This document shows, piece after piece, positions 1 to 5,410 of a stretch of 5,556 nucleotides of DNA (positions are counted from its first letter, which is position 1; the number at the start of each line of letters is the position of its first letter). The stretch is from the NCBI GenBank assembly GCA_013139755.1, contig WTAG01000421.1:1-5556 (forward strand). Direction: 5' to 3'. The position numbers were made by a program, and so were the translations under genes. Below the pieces are notes generated by a model. It made no database searches and had not been told where the DNA came from. It was given only the letters and a program-made list of their open reading frames with translations. The stretch is from Methylomarinum sp. Its GTDB lineage: Bacteria; Pseudomonadota; Gammaproteobacteria; Methylococcales; Methylomonadaceae.

Positions 1-264
1 CTGATGTTAAAGTTTTCATGATCTTGTACCGTTGTAATTTAGAGGAGTTATGTTTTTCTCAAAACGTGGTTCTATGATACAAATTCAATGAAAATAAAAA
101 TATGAAGTGTTTACCTTAATTTTGTGATTTATTACCCTAGAGAGTTTTTTGAAATCGGTTTAGCATTATCAAGCAGGATGATAATCGAACAGTGATAGTA
201 TTAATAATACATGGTTATAGACAAACCACAGGTTGATTAAAAAACAAGGATTTGTAGGGGTAAC

Positions 265-282
265 TTACTTCCCTATACAGAA
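265..282 (-). repeat. Distal attachment-site copy (att-like direct repeat)
   Basis: The minus strand reads TTCTGTATAGGGAAGTAA, against TTTTGTATTGGGAAGTAA at the end of mnmE: 16 of 18 bases match. Similarity continues more weakly for about 8 bases on the mnmE-coding side and ends at the TAA on the other side. Read in the mnmE frame, this copy also encodes F-C-I-G-K-stop, preceded by residues resembling the MnmE tail. This fits an att site carried by an island that regenerates the gene end on insertion. Confidence 0.6.
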
Positions 283-304
283 AGTACTAATACCTTTAAA
301 ATCA

Positions 305-338
305 ACACATTAAAATACACCTATTATAAATAATGTGT
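305..338. repeat. 8-bp inverted repeat downstream of the toxin gene
   Basis: Perfect arms ACACATTA (305-312) and TAATGTGT (331-338) enclose an 18-base AT-rich loop, between the mazF-type stop codon and the distal att-like repeat. On the minus-strand transcript the second arm is followed by TGATTTTAAA, so it could act as a weak intrinsic terminator, but the stem has little G+C and the T-run is only four bases. A protein-binding site near the island end is an equal possibility. Confidence 0.35.
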
Positions 339-361
339 AAAAATACAATAAAAATCTATTT

Positions 362-670
362 TTAGTCCAGCATTTCTATCAAAGTAGAATGCCAAAACTT
401 TTTATCTATTTCTCCCATTTTTTCTAGTAACCGCCTTTTATCAACTGAACGGATTTGATCTAGCAACAAACGAGAAGGGCGGTTATTAAAAATAATTTCA
501 GGTCTACAGCCTAATGGCTGACCTTTGCTTGTTAAAGGAGCAATGATAACCCTTGGCAAAGCATCATTTAAATCATTAGGGGATATAACCAAAGCAGGGC
601 GTATTTTTTTAATCTCTGTGCCAAAAGTAGGATCAAGATTAACCCAGTACACCTCTCCACACTTTACCAT
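362..670 (-). CDS. MazF/PemK-type endoribonuclease toxin
   Basis: A 102-residue toxin of the MazF/PemK (CcdB-like fold) family. Members cleave mRNA at short specific sequences and are neutralised by a cognate antitoxin. Family marks are visible: N-terminal G-E-V-Y-W-V-N-L-D-P near residues 5-14, K-I-R-P-A-L-V-I-S at 22-30 with the catalytic-type R24, A-P-L-T at 44-47 with T47 as second active-site residue, and D-Q-I-R at 71-74. The length is normal and no key residue is missing, so it is probably active. I chose the ATG at 670, preceded by GAGGAG five bases upstream; a GTG at 676 would abut that ribosome site. The start overlaps the end of the antitoxin gene by 7 bases, implying translational coupling. 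The RNA target cannot be read from sequence. Confidence 0.93.
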   Translation of the reverse strand: MVKCGEVYWVNLDPTFGTEIKKIRPALVISPNDLNDALPRVIIAPLTSKGQPLGCRPEIIFNNRPSRLLLDQIRSVDKRRLLEKMGEIDKKFWHSTLIEMLD

Positions 671-906
671 TCCCACTCCTCAGTAATATCATCGGGTAAA
701 GTATCATTCCACACATCATCTTTTGTTATCTCTTCAGCCTTATAATTATCAAACCAACCTACTCTTGGTTTCTTTAAAGCTTCAATCACTAAAGTTTTAC
801 CTTCAATTCTTAAATCAATATTATGCTTTAAAGAGCAAGCTTCTATAAAACTAGCGGGAATAATAATCCCTTGAGAATTACCAACTTTTCTTAAATGGGT
901 TTCCAT
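664..906 (-). CDS. MazE-type antitoxin with AbrB/SpoVT DNA-binding domain
   Basis: An 80-residue antitoxin of the MazE/PemI/ChpR type. The N-terminal half (about 1-45) is an AbrB/SpoVT swapped-hairpin domain: K-V-G-N-S-Q-G-I-I-I-P (residues 7-17) is the family signature and binds DNA as a dimer. The C-terminal half is acidic and tryptophan-containing (residues 57-80, ending E-E-W-E-W), as expected for the flexible segment that occupies the MazF active site. The ATG at 906 is chosen because GGAGG lies five bases upstream and the signature starts right after it; ATG 918 and the TTG codons further upstream lack this spacing. The gene precedes and overlaps the toxin gene, the usual antitoxin-first order. 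A 12-bp palindrome at 940-951 is a likely site for autorepression. Confidence 0.92.
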   Translation of the reverse strand: METHLRKVGNSQGIIIPASFIEACSLKHNIDLRIEGKTLVIEALKKPRVGWFDNYKAEEITKDDVWNDTLPDDITEEWEW

Positions 907-939
907 TATGACCTCCATTAAAATCAACAAATAATAACA

Positions 940-951
940 ATGTTATAACAT
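940..951. promoter_or_regulatory. Palindromic candidate operator of the antitoxin-toxin operon
   Basis: ATGTTATAACAT is a perfect 12-bp palindrome centred about 40 bases upstream of the antitoxin start. MazE-type antitoxins, alone or with MazF, repress their own promoter by binding such short AT-rich palindromes. It lies just downstream of a TATAAT-like box (965-970), where a bound repressor would block transcription. Binding is inferred; the palindrome is seen. Confidence 0.45.
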
Positions 952-964
952 GATTTATCTAAGC

Positions 965-970
965 ATTATA
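965..970 (-). promoter_or_regulatory. Candidate -10 box for the antitoxin-toxin operon
   Basis: The minus strand reads TATAAT 59 bases upstream of the antitoxin start, in the gap after the zinc-ribbon gene. A convincing -35 box is not visible at the usual spacing; it would overlap the end of the zinc-ribbon coding sequence. The exact -10 match and the adjacent palindrome support it, but in this AT-rich gap such a hexamer can arise by chance. Confidence 0.35.
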
Positions 971-986
971 AATTTAACGCTGAAGA

Positions 987-1616
987 TTAACCTTTTCTAG
1001 CCTTCATCCGTAAAGCGATATGGTCAAGTTGGCTACTTACGTTATTATAAAAAGCCATTTCACCTTTAATCACCTTAAATTGAAGTCTTCTGTATGTTTG
1101 CCAGTGCATTCCTTTGGGTTTGCTAGGTAAAGGACTCGCTGAACTGGCTGAGCCACCTAACTTAACCCTAATCTCTTGTGCTTTAGATAGTTGATGATCA
1201 ATATAACTTTCATGCTGTGATTGGTAACTTAGACCATAGCAATGGCGACATAAAAAGTATTTACCTGCACCATGAATGGCGGTTACTCTACGGTGGCATT
1301 CAGGGCAACTAAACCAAGTTCTTTGTCCTCCATAATGACAAGCAGTGTATTCATAATGAATCAATTGTTTAACCACCGCCTGCCATTCCCCCGCATTACC
1401 TGAACGATAGTTATAAATTAATTGAATACCATTCTCTTGAGTTTGATAATCAATTGCTCCTGATCGCTTCCCTCTGCAACTCCAAGTTAATTCCCCGCTC
1501 CTACCTGTCGTTAATAACCCTTGCGCCTTTAAATACCCTATATTAATTGTATTTTGGCTATCAACCGTTGCTTTACTCCCTAGCCTTATCCAACTACCAG
1601 ACCCCATACCACCCAT
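987..1616 (-). CDS. Uncharacterised GSGSW / zinc-ribbon protein
   Basis: A 209-residue soluble protein of a family common in proteobacterial genomes and often in accessory DNA, with no established function known to me. Three parts are visible: an N-terminal M-G-S-G-S-W segment (4-9) followed by T-V-D and a G-L-L-T-T-G stretch; a central zinc ribbon with C-P-E-C (104-107) and C-R-H-C (123-126), preceded by H-Y-G-G-Q-R-T-W-F; and a basic C-terminal part with K-P-K-G-M-H-W (about 166-172) and a lysine/arginine-rich end. Two paired cysteine knuckles 15 residues apart suggest one bound zinc and possible nucleic-acid contact, which is inference. ATG 1616 is preferred because AAGG stands six bases upstream; ATG 1607 would begin exactly at the GSGSW motif. 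It has its own probable promoter (1693-1720). No transmembrane segment or enzyme motif is seen. Confidence 0.85.
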   Translation of the reverse strand: MGGMGSGSWIRLGSKATVDSQNTINIGYLKAQGLLTTGRSGELTWSCRGKRSGAIDYQTQENGIQLIYNYRSGNAGEWQAVVKQLIHYEYTACHYGGQRTWFSCPECHRRVTAIHGAGKYFLCRHCYGLSYQSQHESYIDHQLSKAQEIRVKLGGSASSASPLPSKPKGMHWQTYRRLQFKVIKGEMAFYNNVSSQLDHIALRMKARKG

Positions 1617-1692
1617 ATATCACCTTTATTTTTTAGCGAAATCATTAAGTAAAAACAGCAACCCTGTTCACTAAACTATGCTATCTACTTGT

Positions 1693-1720
1693 ATTATAAA
1701 CTAAATATAAAGGTTATTAA
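1693..1720 (-). promoter_or_regulatory. Probable sigma-70 promoter of the zinc-ribbon gene
   Basis: On the minus strand a TTAATA -35 element (1715-1720, four of six consensus bases) is separated by 16 bases from a perfect TATAAT (1693-1698). The predicted transcript would begin near 1686 and have a leader of about 70 bases. The element sits in the 116-base gap after the rhuM-type gene, so the zinc-ribbon gene may be transcribed independently. Confidence 0.45.
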
Positions 1721-1732
1721 TAAAGCTAAAAC

Positions 1733-2731
1733 TTACTTTTTAAACACTATTTCCTTAATACTTCTATCAAAATCACTTTCAAAGTTTTGATCTTGTATCA
1801 CCCTAAACTTATCATATTCTTGATGTGCTAATTGTTTAGCCACGGCACTACTTATTTTCCCTGCATTTTGTAATAAGTCATACTCATTAAACTGTAAAAA
1901 GGCATCGAGTTTTTCTATCCAATCAGCCATCTTCATTGGAATATTTCTAGCGGCTTGGTTTTCTGCATAATCCAAATACATACTGACCACACGCTCTAAC
2001 TCTTTAATTTCTTTCTCACTTAAATAGTTTTTTGCAATAGAGACATCACTTTTTAAAATCTTGCCATCAGGTGATTTTTTCCATGTCTGTAAGCCCATGT
2101 TTTCATGCTCTGAACTAGCTCTATCAACAATTAATTCAGGGGCTGTTTTACCAGTAATAGCCCACTCCAGTTTATTTTGTACTGTTTTATAAAAGCTTTG
2201 GGTCTGCTTATCATTAGCGACATAATCACTACTGCATTCTTTATAAATATCGGTTATTTTTTGATAAAACCGCCGCTCACTGGCTCTTATCTCACGAATG
2301 CGCTCTAATAATTCATTGAAATAATCTTGTCCGAAGCGTTTACCCTGCTTTAAACGCTCATCATCCAAGACAAAGCCTTTAATGATAAATTCTTTTAAAG
2401 TGGCTGTTGCCCAAATACGAAACTGAGTAGCACGATAACTATTAACCCGATAACCGACCGCAATAATGGCATCAAGATTATAAAATTTAGTATTATAATT
2501 TTTTCCATCAGAGGCAGTTGTTCGGAATTTCCTAATAACTGAATCAGCATCTAACTCTTTATTTTTAAATATATTTTGTAAATGTTCGTTAATCGTAGGA
2601 ATAGAGACATCAAACAAAGCTGCCATTTTCTTTTGACTAAGCCAAAAAGTATCACCCTCATACAATACGTCAATTTTTACCTGACCTTCTGCATCACTAT
2701 AAAATAAAATATCGTTGAATTCTAATGACAT
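1733..2731 (-). CDS. rhuM: RhuM family protein
   Basis: A 332-residue protein of the RhuM family, named after a gene in Salmonella pathogenicity island 3; its biochemical role is not established. The N-terminal part (about 8-120) carries the family pattern: Y-S-D-A-E-G (11-16), a helix-turn-helix-like segment from F-W-L-S-Q-K-K-M-A-A-L-F to T-I-N-E-H-L (29-51), Y-N-L-D-A-I-I-A-V-G-Y-R-V-N-S (84-98) and F-R-I-W-A-T (104-109). The rest is largely helical and charged, with the conserved F-Y-Q-K-I-T-D-I-Y (155-163) and N-M-G-L-Q-T-W (211-217) stretches. Length and motifs are complete, so it is not a fragment. ATG 2731 has GGGAG about six bases upstream. RhuM genes are often found beside type I restriction-modification or in defence-rich islands; no hsd gene is in this window. 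It follows the HD/GHKL gene by 64 bases without a clear terminator, so co-transcription is possible. Confidence 0.9.
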   Translation of the reverse strand: MSLEFNDILFYSDAEGQVKIDVLYEGDTFWLSQKKMAALFDVSIPTINEHLQNIFKNKELDADSVIRKFRTTASDGKNYNTKFYNLDAIIAVGYRVNSYRATQFRIWATATLKEFIIKGFVLDDERLKQGKRFGQDYFNELLERIREIRASERRFYQKITDIYKECSSDYVANDKQTQSFYKTVQNKLEWAITGKTAPELIVDRASSEHENMGLQTWKKSPDGKILKSDVSIAKNYLSEKEIKELERVVSMYLDYAENQAARNIPMKMADWIEKLDAFLQFNEYDLLQNAGKISSAVAKQLAHQEYDKFRVIQDQNFESDFDRSIKEIVFKK

Positions 2732-2795
2732 AACAGCTCCCTTATAAATAGCATTTTAATACGGTTTGTTTTTCGTAAGCTTGGTCGATAGTGCT

Positions 2796-5240
2796 TTATG
2801 AGCCATTATTGTAATTTCGTGCTTGATCTAATCTTTTAATTGCCCTTAAAAAAGGTTCACTTTTAGTGTTTGTCAGAAAAATTTTATGCAATGTACTCCA
2901 ATACTTTGGTGATACTTTTTTAGATATACTTTTACATATTAAATAAGCTAATTCTTCCTCAAAATCAAGCCACTTTTCACTTTGTATGATTTCAATTCTA
3001 GGGGAATTCAAATCTAAATCGCGGTTTCCGCATATATCAACGATAATAACTAAAGAAAAAGGCCATACTATCTTTACTTGATTATTTTTCTGTTCCCAAT
3101 AGCGAGGAAATAAAGAAGAGGGTATTTCAATTCCATGTAATGAAATAGCTGATCTTGAACGAGAAAAATCCCTCGTAGAGTCATCTTCTCTAATCTCACC
3201 ATCATCATTTATTGTAATTGATTTTGATGATTCTTCTATTGAGTTTTCCGCTATATGTATCTCTCTTTCTAAAGTGAAGGTTTGTCCTTCCACTTCCACG
3301 TCTTTAGAATTAAGTTTAACCCTATCAATTGGTTTCCCATCGCTCTCTAGAATTGCCACTGTTGCAGAACCCAGAATACCTTTTTTTTCTTGATTTAATT
3401 CTATATTAAAAGTTCTAATATTTTCATTTTTATCCCAAGAGTAATCAAATAATGAGGAAGCTGAAATTTCCTTAAAGCTGTTTGTATTTCTAGTTTTTGT
3501 ATGGGACAACGTTTTGATATTAATTTTAAATGGGGGGTGAGGTATTACATTTTCTACATTTTCAATAAACGTCTCCTCAGACATTTTTTCCCAAGGATTT
3601 TTATTTTTTCTAAGTATCAATTTAGTTGTTGTACCTGGGGGTTCTCTATCACCCTCTTTTATCCAAAAAATACTTTCTTGACCTTCAACAGTTACATTTA
3701 ATGGCTCACTTGATTTATGTGCACCAAGAACTCTTTTTGTATCAACAATTAATACGTCTGATATCATGAAACAGGAAAGAATACCAATACCAAAACGAGA
3801 TATAGGATTAAAATCTGCGTTTGATTCAGATTTTAAATTGTAAAAATCTGTTGATTTATAGAATGAAGAACCTACTTTAGAGTAATAATTATCTATTATA
3901 TCTTGGTCCATACCCGTTCCATTATCTGCTACTTCTAAAACATCACTTCCGTCCTCAGCATAATAATTAATGGTAATTTCTGGAGAGTATTGATTTCCCC
4001 ACTCTTTCTCTTGAGCTTGCCTTAGTAAACAAGCATCTATAGAGTTCTGCAAAAGCTCTCTTAAAGCAACCTCTGGGTTACCATAAAGTTTTGTTCCCAT
4101 GAGTAACTCAATAACTTGATTTTTGCTCAAATCAAATTTTGTATCTCTATAGAGGTAAATTGGCTTATTGCGAATCGAGGTTTTAGTTTTTATTTTTTCC
4201 CGATTTACTTTGAACGGAATCTTAAGTTCTATATCACGATTTTTTGACTTATTAAAATCATTCAATTCAGAAAAAATATGATTACAGGCACTAAGTTCCT
4301 GATCAATGATTGTGCAAAACTTATGGATAGACGCTTCGATAGCTGGATGCGTACATTTTGCACTGAATTGAATTAATTCTGGGCTAATATCCCAAGCGTC
4401 GATTGCCCTATGCTTGTTCCATTCGTTAATTGATATAGGGTGTCTAATATATAGGTGTGAAAACAATATTGATGGCGTTCTTTTTCCGTCAAAATCTAAA
4501 ATATCTGCCAGTCTAAGTATCGTTGCAATTAAAGGAAGGTTTGTATATGTATCAGCACCACAAGGCAGCTGTTTATCTAACTTAAGTACTGAAAAAGCTT
4601 CTTCGTTATGACTAAAACATATTTGTGAAAATTCGACTGTCAGATCAGTATTCCGAAATTTTATTTTATCAGTCCAGTCTTTCTCTATTATATCTTCCGC
4701 TCTTTCAGCATGAGACTGCCTAATAAATTCGGTTATTAAATATCCTTTTATAGTGTCTGCTTCCGTATTTCTTCCTTGATTTGATAAATCATTAATTAAT
4801 TCATGTTGGTCTGGTCTTGCAGTATAAAAACGTTTGAACCTATTAAACGTAATTAACTCTTCTGCCGTAATATCCGGATTCTCATCCCATATTTTTTTCC
4901 AGCTTATAACATCTTTTTCATCAGGAGCCATTCCAATATCATGAAAAAATGCGCTAAGAATTAGTAACATTAACTCGGGCGATGATAACTTACTTAAATT
5001 CTTCTCAGTAAGTAGTCTCTCCATTAAGTACAGAACTCTAAACAAATGGTCACTATCATGAAGTGTAAATTCCCCCATGTGTTTGATAATAGTCTTTGTT
5101 CGTTGGTGCGCATATGACACTGCTTCATCAACAAGAGCAATCACTTCACTATCTTTTTCTTGACAATTTAACTTTAAATTTGAATAAATTTTACTTTTCG
5201 TAAGCCTGGGTAATATCTCGTCTTTATAATCGTCTGTCAT
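2796..5240 (-). CDS. HD-domain phosphohydrolase fused to Hsp90/GHKL-type ATPase
   Basis: An 814-residue cytosolic protein with two recognisable domains. Residues about 20-310 form an HD-type metal-dependent phosphohydrolase domain: H65 in H-D-S-D-H-L-F-R-V, the H100-D101 pair in F-F-H-D-I-G-M, H177 in Q-S-H-A-E-R, H211, and D246 in R-L-A-D-I-L-D. Residues about 375-550 form a GHKL/Hsp90-like ATPase: N-box E395-x3-N399-x2-D402 (R-E-L-L-Q-N-S-I-D-A), D439-N-G-x-G443, G484-I-G and a P-G-T-T-T turn near 535-539. The part after about 550 is unassigned but has a conserved-looking hydrophobic strand ending N-R-D-L-D-L-N-S-P-R (739-748). All expected metal and ATP motifs are present, so both domains are probably active. 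The likely logic is ATP-dependent clamping that controls hydrolysis of a nucleotide or nucleic acid; the substrate is unknown. ATG 5240 is chosen; an in-frame GTG lies at 5249, and neither has a good ribosome site. It is the first gene after mnmE on the island. Confidence 0.85.
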   Translation of the reverse strand: MTDDYKDEILPRLTKSKIYSNLKLNCQEKDSEVIALVDEAVSYAHQRTKTIIKHMGEFTLHDSDHLFRVLYLMERLLTEKNLSKLSSPELMLLILSAFFHDIGMAPDEKDVISWKKIWDENPDITAEELITFNRFKRFYTARPDQHELINDLSNQGRNTEADTIKGYLITEFIRQSHAERAEDIIEKDWTDKIKFRNTDLTVEFSQICFSHNEEAFSVLKLDKQLPCGADTYTNLPLIATILRLADILDFDGKRTPSILFSHLYIRHPISINEWNKHRAIDAWDISPELIQFSAKCTHPAIEASIHKFCTIIDQELSACNHIFSELNDFNKSKNRDIELKIPFKVNREKIKTKTSIRNKPIYLYRDTKFDLSKNQVIELLMGTKLYGNPEVALRELLQNSIDACLLRQAQEKEWGNQYSPEITINYYAEDGSDVLEVADNGTGMDQDIIDNYYSKVGSSFYKSTDFYNLKSESNADFNPISRFGIGILSCFMISDVLIVDTKRVLGAHKSSEPLNVTVEGQESIFWIKEGDREPPGTTTKLILRKNKNPWEKMSEETFIENVENVIPHPPFKINIKTLSHTKTRNTNSFKEISASSLFDYSWDKNENIRTFNIELNQEKKGILGSATVAILESDGKPIDRVKLNSKDVEVEGQTFTLEREIHIAENSIEESSKSITINDDGEIREDDSTRDFSRSRSAISLHGIEIPSSLFPRYWEQKNNQVKIVWPFSLVIIVDICGNRDLDLNSPRIEIIQSEKWLDFEEELAYLICKSISKKVSPKYWSTLHKIFLTNTKSEPFLRAIKRLDQARNYNNGS

Positions 5241-5269
5241 ATTTTTCACAGTTTTTTCGCTTAATAGAT

Positions 5270-5275
5270 ATTATA
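5270..5275 (-). promoter_or_regulatory. Candidate -10 box upstream of the HD/GHKL gene
   Basis: The minus strand reads TATAAT here, with transcription predicted to start about 20 bases before the ATG at 5240. The -35 region at 16-18 bases is AT-rich without a good match to TTGACA. The location and the exact hexamer support it, but the surrounding sequence is only about 18% G+C, so chance matches are likely. Confidence 0.35.
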
Positions 5276-5325
5276 TCAATGTATAAAAAGATTTATTTAT
5301 CATGTACTTACTGAATAAAAATAAT

Positions 5326-5370
5326 GCGATGCGGAGGGGATTGAGCTTGTGATCGTTGCGCTATCGGGCA
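5326..5370. other. GC-rich patch between mnmE and the HD/GHKL gene
   Basis: By direct count 27 of these 45 bases are G or C (60%), while the 85 bases immediately to the left (5241-5325) have 15 (18%). It encodes nothing I can recognise and forms no strong perfect hairpin. It lies about 22 bases inside the mnmE-side att copy. It could be a fragment of a REP-type repeat, an integrase or excisionase arm-binding region, or a trace of earlier DNA at this site. Confidence 0.4.
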
Positions 5371-5380
5371 TATAAAACTT

Positions 5381-5393
5381 ACTAAGACTTAGT
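5381..5393. repeat. Short inverted repeat abutting the mnmE stop codon
   Basis: ACTAAG (5381-5386) and CTTAGT (5388-5393) are perfect inverted arms around one base, the last base being shared with the mnmE-end repeat. A one-base loop cannot fold as a normal terminator hairpin, so a dimeric protein-binding site next to the crossover region is more plausible than a terminator for mnmE. No copy is seen beside the distal repeat. Confidence 0.35.
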
Positions 5394-5410
5394 TACTTCC
5401 CAATACAAAA
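5393..5410 (-). repeat. mnmE-side attachment-site copy (att-like direct repeat)
   Basis: The minus strand reads TTTTGTATTGGGAAGTAA, the last six codons of mnmE including the stop. It matches the distal copy at 265-282 in 16 of 18 positions. The end of mnmE is the established target of SGI1-type integrases. Since both copies encode the same last five residues, insertion would leave MnmE intact. Confidence 0.6.

Larger units (their letters stand above)
1..361. other. Gene-free region at the island's distal edge
   Basis: About 360 bases hold no open frame with a convincing start, ribosome site and length. The stretch contains the second copy of the mnmE-end repeat (265-282) and an 8-bp inverted repeat with an 18-base loop (305-338). 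If the repeat marks the island boundary, bases 1-264 are the sequence that originally followed mnmE, or the start of a second island in tandem. A frame beginning ATG AAA ACT TTA ACA TCA on the minus strand runs off the window from base 20, but it is too short to call. I see no RNA gene here. Confidence 0.6.
265..5410. mobile_element. Putative integrase-less genomic island in the 3' end of mnmE
   Basis: The element is bounded by imperfect 18-bp direct repeats, 265-282 and 5393-5410 (16 of 18 identical, same orientation), and the right-hand copy forms the last codons of mnmE. SGI1 and relatives are known to insert at this exact position of trmE/thdF, leaving 18-bp imperfect repeats. Between the repeats lie five genes, all transcribed away from mnmE: an HD/GHKL ATPase, RhuM, a zinc-ribbon protein and a MazEF-type pair. 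In SGI1 the integrase gene sits next to the mnmE-side repeat, but here that place is taken by the HD/GHKL gene and no recombinase is visible. The island may be a decayed relic, an element mobilised in trans, or the last member of a tandem array whose integrase lies beyond base 1. The repeats are seen; the island status is inferred. Confidence 0.6.

Noticed and set aside
1..20. Possible gene start on the minus strand, ATG AAA ACT TTA ACA TCA, running off the window.
   Set aside because: Only six codons are visible and no good ribosome site precedes the ATG. The beginning M-K-T-L-T-S resembles some Phd/YefM antitoxins, but six residues cannot support a call.
198..210. Inverted repeat GTATTA-A-TAATAC.
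   Set aside because: Pure AT-rich arms with a one-base spacer in a low-complexity region; such repeats arise readily by chance and nothing is placed around it.
296..929. A 12-bp exact direct repeat, TTAAAATCAACA, at 296-307 and 918-929 flanking the antitoxin-toxin pair.
   Set aside because: A 12-bp match between AT-rich stretches is expected by chance about once in a window of this size, and no target-site or insertion pattern accompanies it.
1650..1672. Short hairpin AACAG-GGTTG-CTGTT followed by T residues on the minus strand in the leader of the zinc-ribbon gene.
   Set aside because: The stem is five base pairs and weak, the T-run overlaps the stem, and an attenuator there would need a leader peptide or ligand fold that I do not see.
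3501..3701. Plus-strand open frame of 66 codons.
   Set aside because: It lies wholly inside and antisense to the HD/GHKL gene, whose motifs are continuous on the minus strand; it shows no family resemblance.
4414..4611. Plus-strand open frame of 65 codons.
   Set aside because: It is antisense to the HD domain coding region and has no recognisable motif, so it is a shadow frame.
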